Source: Acanthornis magna
Lineage: Eukaryota; Chordata; Aves; Passeriformes; Acanthizidae
Assembly: GCA_036785705.1 (NCBI GenBank)
Contig: JAWUZG010000005.1
Span: forward strand, 124,001-188,000
Reading direction: 5' to 3'
DNA length: 64,000 nt
Translations under genes and position numbers: made by a program
The notes under the pieces: model-generated
The model's database searches: none
Seen by the model: only the letters and a program-made list of their open reading frames with translations
Told to the model about the DNA's origin: nothing
Shown: in pieces, positions 23,201-33,900 of the stretch
Position numbering within the stretch: the first letter of the stretch is position 1
How the letters are laid out: every line of letters starts with the position of its first letter

Positions 23201-24184
23201 ACCATGGGACAGGCTGAAGCTGCAGCTACGAAATGTATGGACTGTCATAGGAAAACAGTCAGGCAGAACTTGCATATCTATATACTGAATTCTTACACAG
23301 CTTGTGATTCAGGGCTCCAGAGAAACGCAGTCAAAAGACAATACTTTAAGATTTTTAAGTTTAAGTTTTTATGTATAAAAGAAAAATTTCAAATAATGAC
23401 AGCACCCAAAATGCACTTTGGACACCCACAACTCTTAAAGTTCTTATCTGGAGTTGTACAAAGCAAAGAAAAGCTGAGGATGACTGGAAAATAGAAACAA
23501 ATTCCATGGAGTCCAGGCTCCCAGTGTTTTATTGCATTGAACAGCTGCTTATCAAGAACTGGAAGAAACTAATTTTGAAACTTAGATTTCAAGGTATTCC
23601 AGACAAGTTGCTTTTCAATTCTTAAAGTCTCATTTCTCAGAAGTTTTTGTGGCTATTTAAGTAAAAATATTAAAGCTGATCCTAATTCGAGTGACAGCTT
23701 AAGTCACTTGGGGGAATTAATTTAAACAAAATCCACTTCCATTTTGTTTATCTCAAAAATATCTGCAGAAGTCGGAGAGGATTTACACTGTAGTCAATAA
23801 AGGCTTGAGTAAAACCTCCTGCTATTCAAAACATGCCAGACTAGGCCATAATGGAGCATAAGCCAAGATGGGGCCCCAGTGAGGGCTACAAAAGAAAAGT
23901 TCTGTGCTTTAGCTGTGCTTTCCCATTTTGCTGCATTCCCATGGTTACCTCCATCAGCTGTGCTGCGTCTAAGCAGAGCTTATGCACGTGGGCTTTAGGG
24001 AAGATGAAAGAAAAAAGCAATTTTCAAGAGGTGACATGGCTGGTGCTCTCCCGGAGGCAGCTCTGATGAGTGCTGCTCCTCCTCCATGGGGACTGCTGAC
24101 CACTGCTTTAGCACTGAAATATCACAGGGCAGAACCAAACCCCAAAGTACCTCCCCCTGCAGTTAAAAAATGAGGGTGAGGACC

Positions 24185-24212
24185 CTGACAGCTGATCTGA
24201 CAGCTGATCTGA
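24185..24212 (+). repeat. 12-mer tandem duplication
   Basis: Two copies of CTGACAGCTGAT plus a partial third (CTGA), lying immediately 5' of a CR1. The unit contains CAGCTG, so the duplication doubles an E-box-like hexamer. Confidence 0.8.
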
Positions 24213-24224
24213 GCTTGTTCGAAG

Positions 24225-24927
24225 CACAAATGCAGGCTGGGCAGAGAATGGATTGAGAGCAGCCCTGAGGAGAAGGACTTGGGGGTGTTGGTTGATGAGA
24301 AGCTCAGCTTGACCTGGAAATGTGCACTGGCAGCCCAGAACCCCCCAAGTCCTGGGCTGCATCCAAAGCCCTGTGGGCAGCAGGGGAGGGAGAGGATTCT
24401 GCCCCTCTGCCCTGCTCAGGTGAGCCCCCACCTGCAGTGCTGTGTCCAGATCTGGGGTCACAGCACAGGAAGGACATGGAACTATTGGAGAGAGTCCAGA
24501 AGAGGCCACCAAGATGATCAGAGGGATGGATCAGCTCTCCTTGAGGAAAGGCTGAGAGAATTGGGGAAGTTCAGCCTGGAGCAGAGAAGGCTCAGGGGTA
24601 ACCTAATTGTGGCCTCCCAGTACCTGAATGTGGCTACAAGAGGGACTTTTTACAGGGGCCTGGAGTGGTAACACAAGGGCGAATGGCTTTAAACTGACAG
24701 AGGGTCAGATTAGATACACAGAAGAAATTCTTCCCTGTGAGAGAGGTGAGGCCCTGGCACAGGTGCCCAGAGAAGCTTTGGCTGCCCCATCCCTGGAAGT
24801 GTCCCAGGCCAGGCTGCATGGGGCTCTGAGAAACCTGGGCTGGTGGAAGGTGTCCCTGCCATGGCAGAGAGGTTGGGACTGGATGATCTTTAAGGACACT
24901 TCCAATCCAAACCATTCTACGATATTC
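24225..24927 (+). mobile_element. CR1 LINE 3' fragment with ORF2 C-terminus, sense
   Basis: About 700 bp of plus-strand CR1 covering the end of ORF2 and the 3' UTR. The ORF2 tail is recognisable in pieces: 24279-24350 encodes a [23 protein letters not shown] segment, a CCVQIWG-like piece follows near 24440, and 24525-24640 encodes [20 protein letters not shown] and IVASQYL. Frameshifts and stops between them show the copy is dead. The 3' UTR has TCCCTGGAAGTGTCCCAGGC, GGTGTCCCTGCCATGGCAGA and ATGATCTTTAAGGACACTTC, ending in ACCATTCTACGATATTC. ORF2 of CR1 encodes an endonuclease and reverse transcriptase; only its far C-terminal end is left here. It is closely related to the 56387-57345 copy, which lies in the opposite orientation. 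Confidence 0.92.
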
Positions 24928-24990
24928 TCCATTTGTGTTTTATATACACCACTAATAACCAGGGAATGGCAGTCTGGAGCTTTGAGGCAG

Positions 24991-24996
24991 CAGATG
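24991..24996 (+). repeat. Target-site duplication, left copy (CAGATG)
   Basis: Perfect 6-bp match to 25315-25320, directly abutting the TG terminus of the solo LTR. Six bases is the usual duplication length for class II (beta-type, ERVK) integrations. Confidence 0.85.
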
Positions 24997-25314
24997 TGTG
25001 GGAACTGCAGGCACGTAGTGAGAACTACATTGCAGTGGGAACTGCTGGTTTGTCTCGGTTCACAGGCATCGATTCGAGCTCAAAACAAGCAAGAATTCAG
25101 TGACACCTGAGTTCTCACAGGTGGTGTTATTGCAAGGTGTTGTTCTAACTATAGGTAGCCAATGACATTGTGGGGTGGTGAAGTGAGACCCAATGGATGT
25201 GTGAATGTTAGAAATTGTATAAAATAGGCCTTGGGAAATAAAGAGAAGTTCCTTTCTTTGACTGGAAACTGTTGTGGTGAGTTTTTATGTGTCGTGTCTG
25301 TCTCTACAACGACA
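24997..25314 (+). mobile_element. Solo LTR of an ERVK-like endogenous retrovirus
   Basis: A 318-bp unit beginning TGTGGGAACTGC and ending CTACAACGACA (TG...CA), bounded by a perfect 6-bp direct repeat CAGATG. Inside, in order on the plus strand, are CCAAT at 25159-25163, a TATA box TATAAAATA at 25218-25226, a polyadenylation signal AATAAAG at 25237-25243, and then a G/T-rich stretch (GTTGTGGTGAGTTTTTATGT), as expected downstream of a cleavage site. No retroviral gene or primer-binding site follows, so the internal region was lost by LTR-LTR recombination. Intact termini and target sites suggest a fairly young insertion. The ERVK-like label rests on the 6-bp duplication and LTR form, not on a database match. 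Confidence 0.85.
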
Positions 25315-25320
25315 CAGATG
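25315..25320 (+). repeat. Target-site duplication, right copy (CAGATG)
   Basis: Exact copy of 24991-24996, immediately after the CA terminus of the solo LTR. Confidence 0.85.
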
Positions 25321-26679
25321 AAGCTGACCCAGACTGATGCACGCAGGGCTTTGCTTTTCACTTGCACAGGACAGACTTTAGCAAGGTGAGGGCTCCTCTC
25401 CCAGCCTGTATTTTTCCTGACTGTAATGCACAGCACAACATTACAGCAGAATATTTTTGCCTTTTTTTTTTTTTTCGGTCAAGGTGGAAACCTGAGGGTG
25501 TTCTGCGAGGTAAGGGAAGGAGTGTTTCACTGCTGGTTTGAGAAGCCCACAAGCCTTACATGACCTTTGCCTCCTGGGAGCTGCCATGAGTTATCCAACC
25601 TGTCACCAGAGCTGGAGGCTGCAGCACAGCCCTGCCTCAGCCCCCGAGGAAAGGAGGCCTCGTGTCTGAGTATGTGGCACAGAAAAGCTCAAAAATCCTT
25701 TGGGAAGGAAAAAAAAAAAAAAAAAAAGGAAGAGGGAGAAATGTGCACAACAGACACTACCTGTGAGCAGGCTCAGAGCTCCCACTCCTTCTCCTTTGCA
25801 AGTGCTCTCCTCAAAAGGTGAGAAACATCTTTCTATATTTATCTCACCCACTGAGCAGGAAAATATGCCCCTGACCCAGCCTTATTTACCCAGGGCATGC
25901 TATTGAGGGAGGTTTTAATCCAAAAGTGCTGAAAATAGGATGGATGATTAAAATGCTGACATAGCACCCCATTTGTGTGTCTAAAGGTTGGGTGTAATTT
26001 TCTGCCTTTCATAATTGCTCTGTCTACCCCTTTCTGCCTTTTGCAGAGCATTTGCTCTTCCTACTCTGGCCTCAGGTTTCTAAATAAAGCTTTTTATTGA
26101 TTCTAGACTTTCTGTTCACTCCAGATGAGCATCACTAAGGCTGAGAAATTGGTCAGCAGTGCTCTATCCCTACTATATGTACAGATTTTTTCTTAAAAAC
26201 TATTTTTTTTTTCCCAGTTTTGACACATATACTATAAGCACAGGATGGAAGCCTAACCCTTGCTGCCTTGGACGCAATGCTGGCACCTCTGATCTGATGC
26301 AAACAAGCACAGACACCAAGAAATGGATCCTGACAGCCTCCTGCTCTGTGCAGAGCTGCACATCCTTTAGAATAAAAACCAAGCCACACTCTGAGGCTTG
26401 TTGGGTCTACACTGGAAGCTCAACTCCCCTCAACAGCAGATATCAGTGAGACACTGCTGGGGATGTAATGTTTAAGATCCTTGCTGATCCAATGACATAA
26501 CATATGATCGACCACATCACATCCCAGGACCAGCTATCCTGCACTTCGTGGCATCTCAGATCCAAGTCCTTATGGATATTGTAAATCACTATATCTTGTG
26601 ATTTCATAGAAACAGGTCTTACTTGTTTTAGGTGCCTTTTGCTCCTTCCAGCCAGGGCTCACCCTTACCTCCAGGTCAA
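25321..26679. other. Unique non-coding sequence
   Basis: No dispersed repeat recognised. Contains a T14 run (25462-25475), an A19 run (25709-25727) and a small A/T patch near 26185-26215. Open frames are under 100 codons; two of them run through the A19 tract. Confidence 0.5.
25709..25727 (+). repeat. Poly-A run of 19
   Basis: Uninterrupted A run inside a purine-rich stretch (GGGAAGGA ... GGAAGAGGGAG). Probably simple sequence. Confidence 0.85.
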
Positions 26680-26745
26680 AGGAATCATGGAATGGTTTGG
26701 GTTGGAAGGCATCTTAAAGATATATCTTTGCTTTATCCAACTCTT
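26680..26745 (-). mobile_element. CR1 LINE terminal remnant, antisense
   Basis: The plus strand starts GGAATCATGGAATGGTTTGG, then GTTGGAAGGCATCTTAAAGA, which is the CR1 3' terminus. After about 65 bp the similarity fades, so this is a very short 5'-truncated insertion or an eroded longer one. Confidence 0.8.
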
Positions 26746-29700
26746 CAACAGGCGAGAGGGGAGCTCCAGAGCTGCTTGCTTTTCTCATACCCTTCTCAAC
26801 CAAAGCCCGAAGGGCAGGACCTCAGTAAGGAGCTGTTTACAGGGGGATTTGGGAATTTATGCAGAGTTGTTTGATCACTAGTGAACAAACAAGGCACTAG
26901 GGCTGTCCCTGATCAGCAGGGTTTAGTCTGAGAGGCTGCTCTGGAAGGATGGAGAGCTCACAGCTGGAGCTCTGCAGAAAGAGCTCTGCAGATCCTCACC
27001 AACACCAGATCCTTTCTAAAGGCTTTAAGGGCTGAAGCTGCTTGAGCATTCCCATAGCCCTAACACCAATCTCTAATAAAGCCAAATGCTGATCCCCCAC
27101 GGAAAACAATGAGACTAGAGCAAACATAGCCATGCTGCTTCCAAATGCTCCTGCAGCCTCCAACTGTTGCTGTTTGTGGAGAGCACGAAAGGACATTTCC
27201 GCACCTTGTGCTGGAAAAAGCCAGGAGTGCAACCTCTCACCACCCTCAGAACAATTTCAAACAGACCAAGGTAGGTGTTGTGTCTCCCCAGAGTGTCTGG
27301 GGAGGGACAGGCAAGGCCTGGCCAGAGGGGTGGAAGCAGAGAACAGCTGTATATCCATCAGGAATTGCAGTCTCCAGGCATGCTAGCCTGAACTGATGTT
27401 TTAATGGAAATACTGCTTATAACTTCCCCCAAAAAATGCATAACTGAGTGGTAGAGGCCAGCTTTGGTACAGCTTTCCCTCATGGACTGACACCCCAGAA
27501 AGTCAACTGCCTGCATAGGCTTCATTTCTGTACTTGATGAGCATTTTGTGCTTCAGCCAGGATGCTCCTTGTGGTTCAAAGCACTCAAAACATATGGGTT
27601 TTACATCTTCATTCATTCATCATCATCATCACCATCCCTTCCCCTCCTTTCTAGTCTGGGGGTTTGCAGATGAAGCCAGCAGATTCCCTTTCTTTTAGCA
27701 TCCATGAAAGAGCACCTTCATCCAAGAAGGACTCTGAGCCTTTCTTCCTCCCTTTCCTTTAAATGTCCCACGGAAGGACGGGGTCTCTGTGCCAGTAGGA
27801 CCAGCAACAAACAAATCCCCTCACAGAACGCTGACACAAGCCGCAAGATGGACCTCAGCAGCTGGGCTGGCAAATTGCTGCTACCTCTGCATTAAAAGAG
27901 TGATTTTAGCTTTCACAGTAGAACATCATGAAAGATTTACTTTATCATCTGAGTAATTAAAATACATGAAGCACAGAAATTAACTGACAAACATCCAAAT
28001 AAAACCTCTCAGCCAGTAACCAGGCTCAGGAATAAGCAGTTTCTCATGCAAACCTGCGGAGTTCAGTGCTCAGGAGCATCCACCTGGCGCTGCTGTCAGG
28101 GGAGGTCACCTTCACAGCCCTAATATCACACATCAGCAAAAGCTGGACTTGTTGAAAGGTGAAAAGCAGTGTCACACCTTGGTGCAACAAGGGGATAAAG
28201 TTCTCATCTTCTTTCATCAGGGAGGGCCCCGCAATTGTTGCTGTATGGCAAAGAACACCCTCAAGATGTGCTGACAGTTTTGACCCTCTGTGTGAAGCCC
28301 TTCCAAGCATCAAATGAAGAGGGTTTGAGTTTTGTTTTTCTTTAATTGCAAGTTTAAATGAATATAATTTATCAGCTTTCTTCCAGTGCTGCACTGCTCT
28401 CAGTCATGGCACTGCCCAAGGAGTTACAGCACTGCAAATATTTGCTGGGTTTAATTGGTTTTTACAGAATTATTTCATCCCTCCACAGAAAGAAACTTTA
28501 CTGTGGGTGCTGATAGTGTCTAAAATTAAGTGGTTATAGGAGCAGTTCAATGTATTTCAAAAAATGAAGGTCTTCTAGACTCAGCTTTGTGCCAATAATG
28601 GAGATATTTCTGCCTTTTAGCAATGTGCATTCCTCTTCCTTTCTGGTTAAACCTGGAAAAAACATTTTTCCCCTTCTCCCAGCAGCAAGTTTGTCTTCAA
28701 GTGCTGTAAATAAGCATACCTGAGCAATGGCCACAGGGATTCATTGCCTCCATTGGCCTCTCGAGCATTTCAGCCCAGCATCCCTTTCCCTGGGCACTCC
28801 TAAATGGAAAATAGTTGTGTTCTGCAAAAAGCACTGGGAGACCTTGAATTAGCACACTGTGAAAGTCAGGATTAGGAGGTGCTCATTAGCAAGAGCTGCA
28901 TGCCCTGAAAGCCTCTCATTTAATGGAGTGGTGAGAGATTATTTTCACTGTGACATTAAACATCCTGATAACCAAATGTCTCATCAGCTCAGGATGTGCC
29001 CTTTAATTCCTGTTACCTTGCTGAAACCTCATGCCAAACCTGCATGGACTCTCCTCACACCAAAAATGAATCACTTCCCACTGCTGAAAGGTGAATTTTC
29101 CTGACCAGATTTATGGATCTGGGTAATGGAGTGTAATAGAAAGGTGTTTAGGATCCTCACATCAGCTTAGATGAAAGGATTAGTGCTTAAAGAGAACAGA
29201 TTGATCTTTGCAAGACACAAAACCATCCCCTGGCTCCTGCCACAGGGACCTGCTGCACCTAAATTACTTCCTCTTAACATGTATAAAACTAAAGTGACTT
29301 AATTTATGGAACTAAAAAAGAAATGCACACTTGGTACAGCTCAGACACAGACCTGTAGATCATCTGCACACAGCCTTGGACCTCGTGCTTAATTAGGCAT
29401 TGAGAACATGAGCTGTGTACAGGACACACTTGCGTGCCTTTCAGAAATACTGGAGCAATTTTTGTGGCCAGGCATTGCCTAGACAGGAGTGTCAGAGCAT
29501 CCCCACTGCCTCCCTCCCTCCCCATCCACCAGGATGTGCCACATTGTCTCACTTGACCCCATGTCGAGCAATTTTATTTCTTAAATACGTTATTAATTTC
29601 ATTAACTTTGATGTTTGGATGATTTATTTTTTATAAACCCAGCCTAAGGCAAGAAGGTCTCACAGAGAAGATAATCACTGCTTGTACAGAAAGACGAATA

Positions 29701-30037
29701 GGCCAAAGAAGGCCATTCTGATCCCCTTCTCTGATCTCTCGCCATCTCCCAGCAAGATCTGAACAGTCTGCAGTAAATAAAGGCTAATGCTCTAAGAGCA
29801 TCTGACCCTAAAAAGACAGGTCCTTGACAAGGGGTCACCTCCTTTTTGGTATGGATGTCCCAGGAATGGAAGTCAATGTCAGACAAGTAGGCTCTGTAGA
29901 TTAATATAAAAAAAAAAAATAGTAGGCTTGAAAGGCCAATATTCAATATACATCATGTTCATAGATTCAATTCTTTAAATTATTTTAAGAAGTTAATCCT
30001 AGCTACCACTGAATGGCTAGAAGAAGGCAAGAACTAC
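26746..30037. other. Unique non-coding sequence
   Basis: No dispersed repeat recognised. It has a short CAT-rich simple patch at about 27610-27640 (ATTCATTCATCATCATC) and a candidate conserved block at 28840-29000. Open frames reach about 116 codons and carry no domain. Confidence 0.45.
28840..29000. promoter_or_regulatory. Candidate conserved non-coding block (composition only)
   Basis: Complex CpG-free sequence with CTTGAATTAGCACACTG, GTGCTCATTAGCAAGAGC, CATTTAATGGAGTGG and GACATTAAACATCC. Three ATTA cores lie in about 130 bp. Weak evidence. Confidence 0.2.
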
Positions 30038-30491
30038 AGGGACCAAGGTCAGACTTCTCTGGGCAACCTGTTCCAGAGCCTCACCACCCTCACAGTGAAG
30101 AATTTCTTCCCAATATCTAATCTAAGCCTTTCCTCTGTCAGTTTAAAGACATTCCTCCTTGTCCTATCACTGCTTGTCCTTGTCCAAAGTCCCTCTCCAG
30201 CTCTCCTGTAGCCTCTTTAGGTACAGGAAGGTGCTCTAAGCTCTCCCTGGGTCCTTCTCCAGGCTGAGCAGCTCCAGGATTCTCATCCTGCCTTCATAGT
30301 AGAGGTTCTCCATCCCTCTGATCACCCTCATGACCCTGCTCTGGACTCACCCCAACGTGTCCTTGCCACGCTGAGGACCCCCGAGCTGGAGATAGCCCTG
30401 CAGATGGGGGTCTCACCCGGGCTGAGCAGAGCAGAGCAGAGCAGAATCCCCTTGCTTGACCTGCTGCCCACCCTGCTTTGGATGCAGCCAG
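30038..30491 (-). mobile_element. CR1 LINE internal/ORF2-end fragment, antisense, lacking the 3' end
   Basis: The plus strand runs from TTCTCTGGGCAACCTGTTCC through CCTCACCACCCTCACAGTGA, ATTTCTTCCCAATATCTAAT, CCTTGTCCTATCACTGCTTG, CCCTCTCCAGCTCTCCTGTA, CTCCAGGCTGAGCAGCTCC, CCATCCCTCTGATCACCCTC and GGTCTCACCCGGGCTGAGCA to CTTTGGATGCAGCC. This is the ORF2 C-terminal region in reverse. Unlike most CR1s here, the 3'-terminal ~150 bp (the GGTTGGAAGG part) is missing at the left edge, so the copy was clipped by a deletion after insertion. A (GCAGA)4 expansion lies inside it at 30426-30445. Confidence 0.88.
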
Positions 30492-30932
30492 AATAATTTA
30501 TGCAGAGTGCTTTTCACTTCAAACCAAACTAAGTACAGAAACCTGGCACTCCTCTTCAATAAGTTATTTGCTAAATCATATCAGGTGGCCAACCCCACAC
30601 TCAGATGGATTGCTCCAGCCCTGACCCCAGAGCGTGCTTGTGGTAGAAATTGCAGATAATTCAATGATTCTTTGTGCTGGCTCAGCTCAAGGCTTCTCCT
30701 GAGCCCAGGGTTCAGTGCTATGAAATTCGCATCCCAATAAAGCAGCCGTGGGATGGAGCTAATGCCCATTTGCTTTGGGTTGGCACTGACGTGTTCATTA
30801 ATCCCAGCGCCTCGCCATGGGCTGGGGCTGCCTCACCTCAGAGCAGAGGTCACTGCTTTGTCAGCTCTGCTCCTCACATCCTCTCATTAAATTCCCATCT
30901 AGGTGCCTCATACTTGGCTTGTTAAGAAGCAA

Positions 30933-30935
<3 letters not shown>

Positions 30936-30979
<44 letters not shown>
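30936..30979 (-). repeat. Poly-T of 44 (poly-A on the minus strand)
   Basis: An uninterrupted run of 44 T. On the minus strand it follows GCAAACATTAAGCT, which could be read as the 3' end of a retroposed transcript (ATTAAG is a weak polyadenylation-like hexamer), but I found no flanking duplication or recognisable parent sequence. Homopolymers of this length are also error-prone in assemblies. Confidence 0.9.
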
Positions 30980-30981
<2 letters not shown>

Positions 30982-33900
30982 CTTAATGTTTGCCGGAGCA
31001 AAGAGCTGGCCTGAGAGGCACAGGGCTCGGGGAGCGGGACAGAGCTGCGTCCCCAGAGCACGGTGCTGCCACACTGTTGAATTCAGCCTCTGGGAGCTGA
31101 CACAAGAGGATCTTTTTTTAGGTCTGGGGAGTCCTGACTGTTATTTTAGGGTTGGGTGAAGGAAGGAAGATGTGGTATTTGGATGTTTGACCAGATTAAA
31201 GCAAACCTGCTGGGTTAAGTACCAAATCTGCTTCCCCACGAACCCTGAGCTAGAAATTCAGTTACAAACAGTGAGATAGGTGAAGGAAAAGTCTGACAAG
31301 ACAGCACAGACATTAGGAAAGATTCACTCTTGTTACGAGCTAAAGTACACAAACAAGATATCCCAGCAACAGGTTTCTGGAGAGGACCAGAGAGGGATAT
31401 CAGCAGGCTAGAACCTTATTTCTCTGGATCTTTCCCTGTGTTTCAAGCAGGTGCTAGCTCATCTCCCTGACCCATCAAAGAAAGGTCATTTATAGGCTCT
31501 GCTCATTTCTCAGAGCTGGAGATGGTGCTGCCAGCTTTGTGCCATGCCAAGGCTGCCCAAAAATGCCATTTTGGGAAGCACTGGGCTTTGTAATGAATTA
31601 AGCACTGCAAAGCCCACTGGGGATCCCAGGCAATGAAGATGTGTCAGGGATACTTTTAGTTTTCTGCCTCTGAGAGCTGAGAAGTCAAAGAGGACATGCT
31701 CCTGAAAGAGCTCTTTCTAGCCTAAATAACAACTATACTCTCCCTAATAAAACTTTAGGTACATTTTTCATCCTCCAGAGAGGAAAAGCATGGGAGAAGG
31801 TGTCACATGGGAGAAGCACGAGGCACATTGCCAGCAGCAGAGGGGGATGGCTGATACCTCAGATCATTACTTTTCTCTCGTCAGCAGATATGTTCAGCAG
31901 AGACGAAAAACTCATTTTGTGCTGGCAATCCTTTGTCAAGTTCTCCCATGAAGAAAAAGTGCTATGAGCTTAGCACAGTGCCTGCTGCAGAGCGACCCCA
32001 GGAGATAGCCCTGGGTGGGAGCTCCAGTCTGCGAGCAGAGGAACACACAAACCACATCGTTCCCATTAACTTTTCCTTGCCCCTGGTTAAGATTCATTCT
32101 ATATTTTTCATCAGCTGGATAAAACTGAGCATTCAGAACTGCAGCCTTCCTGCCACATACATCCCATTACACTGTCACCAGAGGCAGAGGCAATCCCAGG
32201 AAAGCCAAGGTTTAAGAAACAAACTGGAGAAGGACTCAGACTGGCTCCAAAAGTTATTCCTGTTTTTTTTCCACCCCCAAGCTTTGTGATCTTTTCTTTC
32301 TGCTCTACGCTGCTCTTTATGTGCTGCAGACTGTCCCAGCTTGGGGTAATTTGACGTTCATAAAACATCGACTTCACAACTTTGCTGCTGTGGCTGGCAG
32401 GTAAAAACACGCTTTGCTTTGCAGCTGTTCGCTGTACATCTACCAAAGCCTTCCAGAGCCACGGGGTAGGAAAAGCAGGAAGAAGTACATTTCATCCCTC
32501 TCCTCATTACTGCAGCGGGCCAAAGGCACAGCAGGTGCAGATAAGCCTGAGCTCCTCCACCTTGTAAGCCACCTGCTTTGCACTGTAGGCACTCAATTCA
32601 GCCAAAACCACAGCAAACATGTTATTGTAGGATACCCAGCAAATTCCCTACATTTAAACAACCAAATTGAGGGGTTTGGGGTATTTTTAACCCTAATGGT
32701 CACTCAAGAAGGCTCCCAGCGATCCCATTGCTCTGCACTCAGCCTGAACTAGACTTCACCACCACTCAGGGTAGCTCATGTGTATGAGCCCCTCCCGTTT
32801 TTCAGGTAAATTAGCAGACACAGGAATATTTGGGTCCCCACCCACACCCTTTCCCTGCTCCCCACAGCCACCCCCCTGGCAGGCTTTCCCTGCTGGCCCA
32901 ACGAGGTGGCAGAGCTGGTTTATCACCACTGCTGTTACACAGGACAAGGTGCTCCAGGGCAGAGCTGGCACTGCACATTTATTTCATGGAGCCCTTCCCC
33001 ACACCCAACCAGCAGCATCACCTGGGCAAAACAAATCCCCCACCTGGAGGTGCAAAAGCAGCTGACACCATTCACAAACAAACCGTGCCCAGATCTTCGC
33101 AGAGAAAAAGTTTAGCAGCAGGAACAACAACTGCAAAATATTTTATAGTTTAAACTCAGGCTGATGGTGCCAGGAGGAAGGTGACTCAGATGCATCTACA
33201 CTTTCCTCCTCGGAGCTCAGTGCTCACGTCATCCTGCGTCAGCCATCAAACCAGCTCTGCTTTACTGCTGCAGAAACCTGTTTTTCATGGCCCTGTTTCC
33301 CGCCCGATGGTTTCTTGTGGGGGAGGCAGCAGAAAGTCTATGGCACAACATTTGTAGGACCTGTCTGATGGGAGATGATTTCATCTCTATTTGAACTGGT
33401 ATTTATTACACTGGGGAAATGGGGAGTTTATCCCTCTGGTTCAGCCTGGATGGCTTTGTTTCAGTGCACATTCTAAAGTGATTGAAGAAAACAGCTCTAG
33501 GGCATTTCTAAAATAAAAAGATGTCATCAAATTAGCAGCAGCTTTAAGCCCCTTATATTTCTGGGAGGGTGAAACCCTGTGTCAAACCCTCTGGCTACCT
33601 TGGGCTCATCACTTGGGCTTCCTGCGATTCTCATATTTTCAAAATATAATTGACCCACCAAACTCACATCTGTCTCAGTCCTAATCCCTGCATCATCCTT
33701 GAGGTGTATTTTCTCACAATGAAATAAGTGCTTTAGGAAATGCTTTGCAGCCCCTCCTTCCCCAAAGGCCCAATCTGCTTTAATAGGAATGTTATCCAAG
33801 CACAAGGTTTGGATGCAGCCGGTGAGACTCACACTGCAGAAGGGCCATAAATGGTCTGATAAAGACAAAGCACTTTCAGAGAGGCTACTGGGACTCGGAA

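Larger units (their letters stand above)
15891..24184. other. Long unique non-coding stretch
   Basis: About 8.3 kb with no dispersed repeat that I recognise. Open frames reach about 153 codons; the longest (minus strand, 17873-18334) is held open by the AAAAAC microsatellite, which reads as alternating F and V, so it is an artefact. Separate entries give the two microsatellites, a hairpin and two candidate regulatory blocks. A GC-richer part at about 17690-17830 has scattered CpG but is not a clear island. Confidence 0.5.

Noticed and set aside
24279..24671. Open frame with a reverse-transcriptase-related C-terminal peptide
   Set aside because: This is the decayed end of CR1 ORF2, not a host gene; frameshifts interrupt it on both sides.
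25059..25085. TCGATTCGAGCTC, resembling a tRNA T-loop B box
   Set aside because: It lies inside the ERVK-like LTR and no acceptor, D or anticodon arm can be built around it.
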